Notes: generated from the sequence alone by a model not told the origin. A stretch of 64,000 nucleotides of DNA from Anaerolineales bacterium (GCA_020634155.1 JACKCI010000001.1:186001-250000); one strand, 5' to 3'; numbered from the stretch's first letter, positions 42,908-52,265 are shown. Program-made: numbers and translations.

Positions 42908-44400
42908 GGGTTATCTCCTAAAACGGCTGTGATATAGGCAGAACGGTCAAATAGCTGATCAGCCGCATCTTGCGATAGCCTAAACATAGGTTCGGCCCCC
43001 AAGCCGATAGCAGTAATCAACACGACAACACTTACAAGTGGGACTAATGAAGCAACCCACTCAGAACGGGTGAGCGGTTGTGTAGTGGTGATGGTAGCAG
43101 GTTTCCAGAAAACCTCCGACCAAATTTTGGTCATGGAGAAAAGGGTTAAAACGCTCACAAACAGCGCAACCGCGACGATTCCGTATTCCTTATCTTCTAG
43201 GCCCGCTTGTACCAACAAAAACTTGGCCCAAAAGCCTGAGAGTGGTGGCAACCCAGCCAATGAGAATGCTGCCAGTAGGAACAGTATGGAAAGCCAAACG
43301 TGTGAGCGATAAAAACCGCCGAGTTTTTTGAGGTCATAGGTGCCATGCAACTTGTAGACTATCCCGCTAACAAGAAATAGCGCTGATTTTGTTAGGATGA
43401 CATGAATCATGAAGAATACGGTACCCGCCAGAGCCAGCGGGGTATAGATTGCTAACCCCATCAATAGATACCCAATCTGGCTAATGATATGAAAGGACAA
43501 AAGACGGCGGAACTCCATTTGGGCTACCGCGCCCAAGACACCTGTTATCATCGTGAGGGCTGCAATGATGAGTAGCAAGGTATGGGTATATTCGTTTTCT
43601 TGAACAAACAACAGAGTGAAGGACCTCACCAGTGCATAGACACCCACTTTGGTCAACAGTGCTGAGAAAATGGTCGTGATGGGTACTGGGGGGATATGAT
43701 ACGAGTCGGGCAGCCAGAAAAACAATGGAAATAGACCTGCTTTGATACCAAAAGCTACCAAAAAGAGCATTGCCACAACGGTTGTGAGACCCGATGGCTC
43801 AATATCTGGTAGCCGTTGAGATAAATCGGCCATGTTCAGCGTGCCTGCAAGACCATATAAGATGCCTGCTGCTGTCAGAAAAAGCATGGAGGCGATTATA
43901 TTGAGCGTCACATATTTGAGCGCACCGGAGAGTTGACGCTGTTCACCGCCAAGGGCCAATAGAACAAAGGAGGAAATCAACAACACTTCAAACCAAACGT
44001 AGAGATTGAACATATCCCCTGTGAGGAATGCACCGCATACGCCCATCAACAATACATTGATGAGCGGATAGTAACCGAAGCGTTCCCGCTGTGAATCGAT
44101 GTGTGCCATTGAAAAGATAATCACGCTCAATCCCATCAAGCCTGCAAGGGTAACCATGATAGCGCTGAACAAATCAGCAACTAAGGTAATCCCGAAGGGT
44201 GCAGGCCAATTACCCAGTTGTGTGACTTGAATGCCATCGCGCTCCACTTGAATCAGGATGAGGACACCCGAAAGCAGAATCAAGGCCTGTCCGATGAGGC
44301 TGATTGAGCGTTGTAGCCAAATACGTTCCCCAGCAAAGAAACACAAAATGGCGGTAATCAAGGGAGTAATGATAGGGGCCACTAATAGGAAATCAGTCAT
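42904..44400 (-). CDS. mnhD: Na+/H+ antiporter subunit D (Mrp/Mnh), NuoN/NuoM-like
   Basis: A 498-residue proton-translocating subunit homologous to complex I antiporter-like subunits, with about 14 transmembrane helices. Diagnostic blocks: GVCGAFLTGDMFNLYVWFEVLLISSFVLLALGG (with the Glu of TM5), FGIKAGLFPLFFWLPDSYHIPPVPITTIFSALLTKVGVYAL (Lys of TM7), QMEFRRLLSFHIISQIGYLLMGLAI and FSLAGLPPLSGFWAKFLL. It overlaps mnhC by 8 nt and mnhE by 4 nt. Confidence 0.95.
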   Translation of the reverse strand: MTDFLLVAPIITPLITAILCFFAGERIWLQRSISLIGQALILLSGVLILIQVERDGIQVTQLGNWPAPFGITLVADLFSAIMVTLAGLMGLSVIIFSMAHIDSQRERFGYYPLINVLLMGVCGAFLTGDMFNLYVWFEVLLISSFVLLALGGEQRQLSGALKYVTLNIIASMLFLTAAGILYGLAGTLNMADLSQRLPDIEPSGLTTVVAMLFLVAFGIKAGLFPLFFWLPDSYHIPPVPITTIFSALLTKVGVYALVRSFTLLFVQENEYTHTLLLIIAALTMITGVLGAVAQMEFRRLLSFHIISQIGYLLMGLAIYTPLALAGTVFFMIHVILTKSALFLVSGIVYKLHGTYDLKKLGGFYRSHVWLSILFLLAAFSLAGLPPLSGFWAKFLLVQAGLEDKEYGIVAVALFVSVLTLFSMTKIWSEVFWKPATITTTQPLTRSEWVASLVPLVSVVVLITAIGLGAEPMFRLSQDAADQLFDRSAYITAVLGDNP

Positions 44401-44746
44401 GGCTGGCTGCCTTTTCTAGTTGGTCAATGTCATCGCTACCAACCGATTGATAGGTGCGTTTAATCAAGACAATTGCAAATGCCTGTAGCCCAAAGCCAAT
44501 AACAATAGCTGTCAGCACCAATGCTTGGGGTAAAGGGTCTGCGAATGGTTCAGTTGGTAGGGCTTGGCCTTCAGGGATTAACGGGGGTTTCCCGCGTGTG
44601 ATTTGCCCAACGGTGAAAATGGTCAAATTGACGGCATAGCTCAAAAAGGCCAACCCGATGATCATTTTGACAAGGCTACGCCGCATAACCATATATAGCC
44701 CTGCTGCATATAGACTACCAATGAGGATTGCCAATAATACTTCCAT
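44393..44746 (-). CDS. mnhC: Na+/H+ antiporter subunit C (Mrp/Mnh), NuoK-like
   Basis: A 117-residue, three-helix subunit similar to NuoK: LLAILIGSLYAAGLYMVMRRSLVKMIIGLAFLSYAVNLTIF, then the conserved ADPLPQALVLTAIVIGFGLQAFAIVLIKR. It starts 3 nt after the mnhB stop. Confidence 0.95.
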   Translation of the reverse strand: MEVLLAILIGSLYAAGLYMVMRRSLVKMIIGLAFLSYAVNLTIFTVGQITRGKPPLIPEGQALPTEPFADPLPQALVLTAIVIGFGLQAFAIVLIKRTYQSVGSDDIDQLEKAASHD

Positions 44747-44749
44747 CGT

Positions 44750-45166
44750 CTACTCTTCCGCTAACGCCAACATCACCGTCAGAACGACGCCAATTACCAC
44801 AAGGTAGACCCCAACATCAAAAATGACGGGCGTTCCAATCTTACCCAGCAAAGGCAACTCACCGCTCCAGAGTGAAGTCATAAAGGGGTCACCAACGAAC
44901 AAACCAATCATGCCACTCCCGACTGCAATAGCCAGACCGATTGCAATCAGCTCGAGCGGTTTTATCCGCAGCAGTTGGCGAACTTTAGGTGTTCCTTCTG
45001 AAATGGCATATAGCTCAAATGCGACCGCTGCTACGAGGCCACCCGTGAAGCCACCACCGGGTTCGTTATGTCCTCGCATCAACAAGAAGACCGAAAATAG
45101 AAGCAAAAGCGGGACAAGATAGTGAATAGCCGTCGATAAAATCAATGACTGGGCTTTGTTATTCAT
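44750..45166 (-). CDS. mnhB: Na+/H+ antiporter subunit B (Mrp/Mnh)
   Basis: A 138-residue membrane subunit with four helices. The MnhB block is clear: LVPLLLLFSVFLLMRGHNEPGGGFTGGLVAAVAFELYAI, followed by GSGMIGLFVGDPFMTSLW and DVGVYLVVIGVVLTVMLALAE. It overlaps the mnhA stop by 4 nt. Confidence 0.95.
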   Translation of the reverse strand: MNNKAQSLILSTAIHYLVPLLLLFSVFLLMRGHNEPGGGFTGGLVAAVAFELYAISEGTPKVRQLLRIKPLELIAIGLAIAVGSGMIGLFVGDPFMTSLWSGELPLLGKIGTPVIFDVGVYLVVIGVVLTVMLALAEE

Positions 45167-47430
45167 AGTTGGTCTAGCTCCTGTGTCGCGGTTGGATTGG
45201 CATGTTTCTCGTCATTGGTCGGCCATTTGAGTAAGGCATAGACCCCAAGGGCTGCAACAGCTAAAACAGTTATTTCTGCCAGTGTGTCAAACCCTCTAAA
45301 ATCCACCAGTATCACATTCACAATATTGCGGCCTTTGCCTTTCGGCAGGCTATACTCCGCAAAAAAATTGGTGAGGTTAGAGGGTAAGGCCGACGAGATA
45401 ACCATCAAAATTAGGGCCGTCATGATGATGCCGAAGCTTGCGGCAACAAGACCATCCCGTATCCGTACCCGTTTGCCTGAATACTCCTTGATTAGTGGCA
45501 AGCGATAAACGGCTAACACGAATAACAAGACGGTCAAGGTTTCAACAGCAAATTGTGTCATGGCAAGATCAGGCGCACCATAAAAGAGAAATATCAAAGC
45601 TACACCATTGCCGACTACACCCAATGTCGCTACCGCTGCGATGCGCGACTTCGCACGGATACCCACGCCAATAGCTACCATGATAAGGAAGAAAAGCAGA
45701 CCTTCATAAACCCGAACTGAGGTTGATGCCTCAAATTGTATGGAAGCAAGGTCAGTTAATGTGACAAGGGTATAGCCAACCAAAGATGCAGTAGAGATGA
45801 CAATCACTAAAACATACCGCCGCAAATAGCCATGTTGCAGGAGTCGCGTTTGGGCATCAGCGACTTTGAGCAACCCATCTAGCATCTTTTGGTAAGCCGT
45901 GGCGGGGCTAAGTACATCATTAAATCTGAGCCTGTGCATCAGAGGTAACAAGTTTTCTAACACTATATATATAATGACACCACCCGCGACGGTGATCATG
46001 CTCAACATCAACATCGTATTCCACCCATGCCAAAGCGCGAGATGGAGAGTCTTAGGCTTCTGGGTAATGCCATTTATTGCTGCTTCGACAAAATTAGCGC
46101 CAAATGCCGGGGCAAAGACTCCTGCTGCTAACCCAAGAATCCCCAACAAGATTGGCCCCAACCACATACTTAAGGGGGTTTCATGGGGGGACTTGGGTAA
46201 TTCGCCTGCTTTGTTGATAAATGGGCGAATAACCAGCAACACCGCTGCTGCGACTGTCAGCATGTTGGTCAAAACTGCTACTCCGGTTAAGAGCAAAGCG
46301 GCGCTTTCTTCAAGTGTAGCCTCATAGACGACTTCCTTGGCGATGAAACCAACCAATGGTGGTATGCCAGCCATCGAACCAGTAGCAAGAATAGCCCCAA
46401 CAAAGGTGAAGGGCATCGACTGGCGTAGATTTCCTAAGAGGTTAACATCACGGGTACCAGTCTCGTGGTCAATTGACCCCGCTACAAGGAATAGTCCACC
46501 TTTATAGAGCGAATGGCTCACGAGAAAAATGACCGCCCCTTTAATTGCTAAGGGTGTGCCAACGCCCAGTAAAAACACCAGCGTTCCAAGAGCACTGACC
46601 GTTGAAAAGGCGAGAATGCGCTTGAGGTCAGTTTGCTGCAAGGCAATATAGGCTGCCAATAGCATTGTTGCACTGCCAAAGCCAATGACCAGTGTGTGCC
46701 ATTCAGGAGTGCCGCCAAGAATTGGTGTAAAACGAGCCAGCAAATATACGCCAGCCTTGACCATTGTTGCCGAATGAAGGTAGGCGCTTACAGGGGTAGG
46801 GGCTTCCATTGCACCCGGTAGCCAAAAATGAAAAGGCATTTGGGCTGATTTGGTGAAGGCTCCGGCCAGCACCAATACGAGTATGGGCAGATAAAGACTG
46901 TCTTTTTGGATAGACTTGGCTTCTTGGAAGAGTGTTGGAATATCAAAGCTACCACCAACAAGTCCTAGTAGCACCAAACCTGCAAGAAGGGCCAAACCGC
47001 CACTGCCCGTTACAAGGAGCGCCTGTAGTGCAGCTTTGCGTGCTTTTTCATATTCATGCTTGAAACCAATCAACAAAAATGAGGTGATGCTGGTGAGTTC
47101 CCAGAAAATGAACAGAGCGATGAGATTGCGGGCTAGAACAACCCCCAGCATTGCGGACATAAATAGAAGCGTGAGGATATAGAAATGAGGGAGGCGTTCA
47201 TCCTTTGCGAGATACTCACCCCCGTAGATGATAATCAAGGTGCCAATGCCACTAATGATAAGTGCCATCAAAAGACTCAAACCGTCGATATAAAAGGAGA
47301 GTTGAATATCGAGGCTGGGTATCCATTCTATTGTGGCGGTACTAGTCTCTCCACCAGCAATTGCTGGAATGAAGGAGGCGAAATAGAATGTCAGCGCCAG
47401 AGGCAATAGGGCAATGAGCCATTTTCGCAT
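45163..47430 (-). CDS. mnhA: Na+/H+ antiporter subunit A (Mrp/Mnh), NuoL-like
   Basis: A 755-residue core subunit. The N-terminal NuoL-like part (about 1-480) has NLIALFIFWELTSITSFLLIGFKHEYEKARKAALQALLVTGSGGLALL (TM5 Glu), GAFTKSAQMPFHFWLPGAMEAPTPVSAYLHSATMVKAGVYLLAR and ALQQTDLKRILAFSTVSALGTLVFLLG. The C-terminal part (about 590-755) contains the domain shared with MrpA/NuoJ-like proteins: GAPDLAMTQFAVETLTVLLFVLAVYRLP and VNVILVDFRGFDTLAEITVLAVAALG. The complex exchanges Na+ for H+ for pH and salt homeostasis. It is the first gene of the seven-gene operon A-B-C-D-E-F-G. Confidence 0.95.
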   Translation of the reverse strand: MRKWLIALLPLALTFYFASFIPAIAGGETSTATIEWIPSLDIQLSFYIDGLSLLMALIISGIGTLIIIYGGEYLAKDERLPHFYILTLLFMSAMLGVVLARNLIALFIFWELTSITSFLLIGFKHEYEKARKAALQALLVTGSGGLALLAGLVLLGLVGGSFDIPTLFQEAKSIQKDSLYLPILVLVLAGAFTKSAQMPFHFWLPGAMEAPTPVSAYLHSATMVKAGVYLLARFTPILGGTPEWHTLVIGFGSATMLLAAYIALQQTDLKRILAFSTVSALGTLVFLLGVGTPLAIKGAVIFLVSHSLYKGGLFLVAGSIDHETGTRDVNLLGNLRQSMPFTFVGAILATGSMAGIPPLVGFIAKEVVYEATLEESAALLLTGVAVLTNMLTVAAAVLLVIRPFINKAGELPKSPHETPLSMWLGPILLGILGLAAGVFAPAFGANFVEAAINGITQKPKTLHLALWHGWNTMLMLSMITVAGGVIIYIVLENLLPLMHRLRFNDVLSPATAYQKMLDGLLKVADAQTRLLQHGYLRRYVLVIVISTASLVGYTLVTLTDLASIQFEASTSVRVYEGLLFFLIMVAIGVGIRAKSRIAAVATLGVVGNGVALIFLFYGAPDLAMTQFAVETLTVLLFVLAVYRLPLIKEYSGKRVRIRDGLVAASFGIIMTALILMVISSALPSNLTNFFAEYSLPKGKGRNIVNVILVDFRGFDTLAEITVLAVAALGVYALLKWPTNDEKHANPTATQELDQL

Positions 47431-47784
47431 GGTTGTTGACCTTTAACTATTCGTCTTGAACGAACACAGGTAGATAAAAAGCAACAAAGTGATGGATGAT
47501 TTCATCATAGAAAGTCTACCAACACTTTTCCAGCTTTTTGCATAAATTAATCAAATCTTATGTTTTTAAGAGGATAATTGCCAAATAAATAAGCTGGCAC
47601 CCCCACAGATGTCAGCTTACTGTGCAACCCATTTCAAATATTATTAGGGTTGTCAAGTTAGCGAGTACATTCCTAAGATAACAAATTTTGCGGAACCGGA
47701 CACTCCTAATTATTAGGGGAGCCAATAGTCAAGGCTACTGGAATGACAAATAGCATTAAAATCTAGTAAACCCCCCTGAAGTAT
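47431..47784. other. Divergent intergenic region between mnhA and the heme-type uptake operon
   Basis: No gene is supported here. It holds an imperfect hairpin AAGCTGGCA / TGTCAGCTT (about 47591-47618, one G-U), a perfect dyad CCTAAT-T-ATTAGG (47705-47717), and a direct repeat ATTATTAGGG at 47640-47649 and 47709-47718, the second within the dyad. These may be operators for the divergent operons. I see no cobalamin-riboswitch core. Confidence 0.4.
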
Positions 47785-47813
47785 TTGAAAATTTACCTGA
47801 TTTTTGTTATACC
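47785..47813 (+). promoter_or_regulatory. Promoter of the heme-type uptake operon
   Basis: TTGAAA (47785-47790) and TATACC (47808-47813) are separated by 17 nt. Transcription near 47820 gives a 34-nt leader with AGGAG at 47838-47842. Confidence 0.65.
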
Positions 47814-47853
47814 TTGCATAGTTTTGCTTATATTTTTAGGAGTTAAATTGACA

Positions 47854-49077
47854 ATGCGAAAGTGGATTTTGCTGCTGAGTATCTTGCTCTTGGTTGTTCC
47901 AACTGCTTACGGTCAAGGTGGTGACCCAGCACGGCTCACCGTTGATTGGCTACTCTCCCAACAAAGCGAAAATGGTAGCTTTGGTGACGAGATTGGTGCC
48001 ACATCATTAGCGGTGATCGCCCAAGCGACCCTTGGTGAGACAAATGAAGCAGCATTGACATGGCTGGAATCCTCTGTTGCCACCGAAGAAGAATTATCAC
48101 TCGATGAAGCCTCATTGATGGTTATTGCATTAGTTAGTACCCAAACTGACACCAGTGCCTTTGCTGATGGTGCCTTACTCGCAACCTACACCGACTTGCT
48201 CCGGAGTGAGCGCGGTCAAGATATTGATGGACTGTGTATGGGGCTTATCGCTCGTCAAGTGTTAGGTCTAGCCTTACCACCGCAAGCAGTTGATGTGTTG
48301 GTTGGCTCGCAAAGCGAAGATGGTGGTTTTGCTGCTGTACCTGATTCCGAGTCTGACGTCGTGACAACTAGCCTATGTGTTCAGGTCTTGGCAGTTACCG
48401 AACAGGTTGATAGTTTAGGTTTGGCACTCGATTACTTGTCAAGCGCTCAATTAGATGATGACGGCTGGGCATTGGATGCAACTGCTACCGAGAGCGATCC
48501 CTTGGCAACAGCTTTTGTGGTACAGGCCCTAACTGCTGCTGATGAAGTTCTCGCAGATTGGGATCATCCAGACCGTGCGTTGCTCAAGTCACTAGACTTT
48601 GAGACTGGAGCGATTTTATTCGGTGATGGCGAAAACACCTTTATGAATATTGTTTCAACGGCTACTGCTGCACCTATCTTCCGCGGGCAAAATCTGATCG
48701 GATTTGCCACCAGCGGTGAGGCCGAAGTCGAAGTAACATCTTCGGATGAAGTTGGCCCGCCATTGGGTGCTGATTGGGCCTTGGTTGCGAGTGGCTTTGG
48801 AATGTCTGAACTCAATACAGCGGATGATTTCTTTGTAACGGTCATTGACCCTTTTACCAATGACGAGCTATATGGTATTGAGATTATCAACTGGACGGCT
48901 GAATACCAATATACGGGTTATATTGTGCAGCAGTACCTTAGTGGTGAGGCTCTGTTGTGGATGGCAGAAAGAGACTCCACTATATGGGATAATATCTCAC
49001 TCGTCACGCTCCAAAAACTGACCCCAGAAGAACTGGCGAAATTACCCGCAGAGATTCAAGCACGGGTTACGGAGTAG
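47854..49077 (+). CDS. Secreted alpha/alpha-toroid (prenyltransferase-repeat) protein with a C-terminal domain shared with the RND insertion
   Basis: A 407-residue exported protein. ATG 47854 gives the signal peptide MRKWILLLSILLLVVPTAYG. A TTG at 47848 is closer to AGGAG (5 nt) and is also possible; the reading from 47785 begins inside the promoter. Residues 25-240 carry repeats of the squalene-cyclase/prenyltransferase type: LLSQQSENGSFGDEIGATSLAVI, LVGSQSEDGGFAAVPDSESDVVTTSLCV and LSSAQLDDDGWALDATATESDPLATAFVV. This toroid also occurs in cobalamin binders such as intrinsic factor. Residues 304-405 (LGADWALVASGFGMSELNTADDF to PAEIQARV) match the RND repeat at residue 473. It is the first gene of an ABC uptake operon, so ligand capture is a reasonable guess. 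Confidence 0.8.
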   Translation: MRKWILLLSILLLVVPTAYGQGGDPARLTVDWLLSQQSENGSFGDEIGATSLAVIAQATLGETNEAALTWLESSVATEEELSLDEASLMVIALVSTQTDTSAFADGALLATYTDLLRSERGQDIDGLCMGLIARQVLGLALPPQAVDVLVGSQSEDGGFAAVPDSESDVVTTSLCVQVLAVTEQVDSLGLALDYLSSAQLDDDGWALDATATESDPLATAFVVQALTAADEVLADWDHPDRALLKSLDFETGAILFGDGENTFMNIVSTATAAPIFRGQNLIGFATSGEAEVEVTSSDEVGPPLGADWALVASGFGMSELNTADDFFVTVIDPFTNDELYGIEIINWTAEYQYTGYIVQQYLSGEALLWMAERDSTIWDNISLVTLQKLTPEELAKLPAEIQARVTE

Positions 49078-49079
49078 CT

Positions 49080-50321
49080 ATGCGGGCGATTATCTTATGT
49101 TTCATTTTTGCCCTCGTTCTTGTGCCTCTCTCATCAGAGGCACAAGATGATTCGACTTTTCCCATAACCATCGTTGATGCAACAGGCCATGAAGTCACAC
49201 TTGAATCAATAGATGCGATTGCGTCGGGTAGCGGTGATGTTACAGAGATTATTGTGGCGCTGGGCTTGCAAGATAAGCTTGTCGGTATTGACATCAGTTC
49301 AACATACCCACCCGGCCTTGACCAAAGCATTGAGGTGATTGGGTTTGCACGACGGCTAACCGTAGAGCCGATAGCAGCAGTACAACCAACAGTCTTTTTC
49401 TGCACTGAGATTTGTACCCCGACTGTGGTGCTTGACCAATTACGCGAGTTAGGGATTCCTGTGGTGATTATTCCCGACAATCCCGAACCGGGGTTGGACC
49501 TGCCGATAAAGAAGATTGAAATGGTTGCGGCGGCCCTTGGGGTTCCTGAACAGGGCCAAGCACTTGCTGAAAAGCTCCGTACTGAAATTGGCTGGACAGC
49601 TACCGCACTCTCAAATATTACAGATGAACCACCCTATGTTCTAATGGTTTATGTCAGAGGCACCCGATTGCAGTTGATTTCAGGCGAAGGGGTGCCGGCC
49701 AATGACATGATTGAAGCAGCCGGCGGAATTGATGCGGCGGCTGATATTGGGGTCAATGGCTATACTACCTTAAACGCCGAACTCATCCTCACGTCTTATC
49801 CTGACATCATCCTGTTGATGCAAGGTGGTGTAGAAAGTGCTGGCGGGATGGAGACCATTTATGATATTCAGGGTATTGCCCAAACACCTGCTGGGCAGAA
49901 CGACCGCTTTCTCGTTTACGATGATATGTATCTATTGGGCATGTCTACCCGTACTGGGTCAATGTTACTAGACCTCGCACACAACTTTCATCCCAGCATG
50001 ACGTGGGAACTACAAGTTCAGTACCCATATACTCTGACAGATGCAACCGACGTCACTATCACAGTTGATGCTGAATACCCAATTGCGACAACAAATGATG
50101 AATTATTCGACGTGGTGCAACAATTAGGCTATCATCCTTTGCGGTTTGAAACCCGCACACCAAAAAGTATCGTGGTTGCCACACTCGATGATGAGTGGAT
50201 GGCGCTTCGGGAAGATGGTGAGACAGTGATTGTAGTTAACAGCGCTGATGATATTGCCTCAGTTGCCAACGCTCTTGGTGTGTCGGGTCGAGGAGAAGCT
50301 TTAATCGCACGCAGGAAATAG
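49080..50321 (+). CDS. hmuT: Heme-type ABC transporter substrate-binding protein (HmuT-like)
   Basis: A 413-residue exported binding protein of the type III (BtuF/FhuD) fold. The HmuT pattern is clear: GSGDVTEIIVALGLQDKLVGIDISSTYP, FARRLTVEPIAAVQPTVFF, LRELGIPVVIIPD, VRGTRLQLISGEGVPANDMIEAAGG, GYTTLNAELILTSYPDIILLMQGGVES and DDMYLLGMSTRTG. A signal peptide (IILCFIFALVLVPLSSEAQ) lacks a lipobox. About 115 residues beyond the normal end (from about 300) form an extra C-terminal domain with two similar strands-and-helix parts (TNDELFDVVQQLGYHPLRFE; NSADDIASVANALGVSGRGE). Start is 2 nt after the toroid gene. Heme is inferred from similarity; cobalamin or siderophore remain possible. Confidence 0.85.
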   Translation: MRAIILCFIFALVLVPLSSEAQDDSTFPITIVDATGHEVTLESIDAIASGSGDVTEIIVALGLQDKLVGIDISSTYPPGLDQSIEVIGFARRLTVEPIAAVQPTVFFCTEICTPTVVLDQLRELGIPVVIIPDNPEPGLDLPIKKIEMVAAALGVPEQGQALAEKLRTEIGWTATALSNITDEPPYVLMVYVRGTRLQLISGEGVPANDMIEAAGGIDAAADIGVNGYTTLNAELILTSYPDIILLMQGGVESAGGMETIYDIQGIAQTPAGQNDRFLVYDDMYLLGMSTRTGSMLLDLAHNFHPSMTWELQVQYPYTLTDATDVTITVDAEYPIATTNDELFDVVQQLGYHPLRFETRTPKSIVVATLDDEWMALREDGETVIVVNSADDIASVANALGVSGRGEALIARRK

Positions 50322-50323
50322 GG

Positions 50324-51499
50324 ATGCACCTAACAGAATGGCTTAGTCGTGCCAAGCGCTACCAACGTTCAGGAATGTTTCAAGTTGCGGTACTGGTAGC
50401 GTTGGTTTTTTTGTTGTTTAGTTTCATGATACGCTCAGTCAGCACCAATCAAGTTGCAACAACTGAGATTGATAGTCGGTTTGTCATTGACGCCTCACTA
50501 GATGCCTTAGCAAATAAGGCAGGCTTCGATTACGACAGTGGTTTAGACTACACTCAACGCTCGGTAAAAATTAACGTAGGCCAAGTTAATGATATACGTT
50601 GGCCCAGAGTTTTGATGGCTGCTTTAGTTGGTGCGGCACTGGCATTGGCTGGCAGCACCCTTCAAGGAATTTTTCGCAATCCATTAGCTGACCCCGGTCT
50701 CATCGGAGTATCGAGTGGTGCTGCGGTTGGGGCTATTACGGCAATTTTGATGGGGCTGAACTTCTCCAGATTTTTGGATGCTTTGCCCTATCTGTTTGTT
50801 ATTGACCCCAGTAATCTATCTGGCGTGAGGTTTGCTCAAATGGTAGCGGCCTTTGGGATGGGATTATTGATGACTTTGCTGGTTTACCGACTATCCCGGT
50901 TGAGTGGTCGTACCAGCACGACCAATTTGCTCTTGGTTGGATTAGCCGTCAATTCCATTGGGGGCGCTTATGTGGGCTTGGCAACCTACATTGGTAATGA
51001 AAAGCAGACAACCGATATTATTTTCTGGAGCCTCGGTAGTGTTGCCAATACCAAATGGGAAGATGTGTATTTGATACTCCCCTTTGTGATCATTGGAGCT
51101 ATTATCTTGCCATTTTATTCACGTCAACTCAATGTGATGACTCTCGGCGAAGATGAAGCCCATAACCTTGGCGTCAATACCGAGCGACTGCGCCGTGTGA
51201 CAACAGCACTTTCCGCGTTGTTGGTGGGTGTGTCTGTCGGTTTCGCGGGTATGATTGCATTTGTTGGCTTGGTTATTCCACATTTAATGCGCCTCATAAT
51301 GGGGCCAGATCACCGCATTGTGTTGCCGACCAGCATGCTAGGTGGCGCGATTTTCTTGGTCGCGGCTGATATGTTTGGGCGCACCTTACCCAATCCAACC
51401 TCCGATGGGATAACAGTTGAGATACCAGTCGGTATTTTAACAGCTCTTGTGGGTGGGCCATTATTTCTATTACTAATCTTGCAAATGAGGAGAGACTAA
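50324..51499 (+). CDS. hmuU: FecCD-family ABC transporter permease (HmuU-like)
   Basis: A 391-residue inner-membrane permease with about ten helices. FecCD-family blocks: RWPRVLMAALVGAALALAGSTLQGIFRNPLADPGLIGVSSGAAVGAI, LLVGLAVNSIGGA, IIFWSLGSVANTKWEDV, LNVMTLGEDEAHNLGVN (ATPase-coupling helix), VGFAGMIAFVGLVIPHLMRLIMGPDHR and the tail EIPVGILTALVGGPLFLLLI. The first external loop is longer than usual (about residues 40-85). It starts 2 nt after the binding-protein gene. Confidence 0.93.
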   Translation: MHLTEWLSRAKRYQRSGMFQVAVLVALVFLLFSFMIRSVSTNQVATTEIDSRFVIDASLDALANKAGFDYDSGLDYTQRSVKINVGQVNDIRWPRVLMAALVGAALALAGSTLQGIFRNPLADPGLIGVSSGAAVGAITAILMGLNFSRFLDALPYLFVIDPSNLSGVRFAQMVAAFGMGLLMTLLVYRLSRLSGRTSTTNLLLVGLAVNSIGGAYVGLATYIGNEKQTTDIIFWSLGSVANTKWEDVYLILPFVIIGAIILPFYSRQLNVMTLGEDEAHNLGVNTERLRRVTTALSALLVGVSVGFAGMIAFVGLVIPHLMRLIMGPDHRIVLPTSMLGGAIFLVAADMFGRTLPNPTSDGITVEIPVGILTALVGGPLFLLLILQMRRD

Positions 51500-51500
51500 G

Positions 51501-52265
51501 GTGCTATCTGCACAAAACCTCAGCTATCGAATAGGTAAGTCGATACTGGTTGATTCGGTTAATCTTGAACTCAATAAAGGTGAAGTTGTGGCCTTAGTTG
51601 GGGCCAATGGTGCAGGCAAGACAACCCTGTTGCGGTTGCTTTCGGGCGAGTTGGAACCGACGCAGGGTGTGATATACCTTGATGGACAACCTCTGTACCA
51701 ACTCTCTCCCCGTCAACTTGCTCGTAAGCGAGCCGTCATGCGTCAACATATCTTCTTAAATTTTGATTTTACGGCCTACGATGTAGTGATGATGGGACGG
51801 CACCCTCATATCCGCACAGTTGCAACCCACAAAGACCACCAAATTGCAGATGCGATGTTGCAACGCACTGAAACAGACCCGTTGCGTGACCAACTTTATG
51901 CAACCCTCTCCGGCGGCGAAAAATCAAGGGTTACTCTTGCGCGGGTTCTTGCTCAAGAAACACCTATTTTATTACTTGATGAACCAACTAGCACGATGGA
52001 TTTGCGCCATCAACAAATGACCATGCGATTGGCCCGCAACCTTGCTGATCAGGGTGGCACCGTTCTAGCCGTGCTGCATGATTTGAATTTGGCGGCGATG
52101 TATGCAGATCGAATTGGTATGATGATAAAAGGGCAATTGGTGGCTATTGATACACCGCAACAAGTGCTGACAACCCAGCATATTGAAGCTGTATTTAACC
52201 TTACAGTGCGAATACTTGAACACCCTGACCACCATTGCCCGTTGGTTGTGCCGATTGCTACATAG
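51501..52265 (+). CDS. hmuV: Heme-type ABC transporter ATP-binding protein (HmuV-like)
   Basis: A 254-residue ABC ATPase. Walker A GANGAGKTTLLRLL (about 34-47), Q-loop MRQHIFLNFDFTAYDVVMMGRHPH, signature LSGGEKSRVTLARVLAQ, Walker B ILLLDEPTSTMDLRHQQ, H-loop VLHDLNLAAMYADRIGMM. The last two blocks are characteristic of HmuV. GTG 51501 is the start, with GAGGAG 8 nt upstream. The end overlaps the convergent pfkA stop by 8 nt. Confidence 0.92.
   Translation: MLSAQNLSYRIGKSILVDSVNLELNKGEVVALVGANGAGKTTLLRLLSGELEPTQGVIYLDGQPLYQLSPRQLARKRAVMRQHIFLNFDFTAYDVVMMGRHPHIRTVATHKDHQIADAMLQRTETDPLRDQLYATLSGGEKSRVTLARVLAQETPILLLDEPTSTMDLRHQQMTMRLARNLADQGGTVLAVLHDLNLAAMYADRIGMMIKGQLVAIDTPQQVLTTQHIEAVFNLTVRILEHPDHHCPLVVPIAT

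Noticed and set aside
47640..47760. Cobalamin riboswitch before the heme-type operon
   Set aside because: A GGCTACTGG stretch drew attention, but the conserved B12-box and core helices could not be found.
47785..47853. Longer N-terminus of the toroid protein
   Set aside because: It begins at the -35 hexamer of the likely promoter and has no ribosome binding site; the shorter start gives a normal signal peptide.
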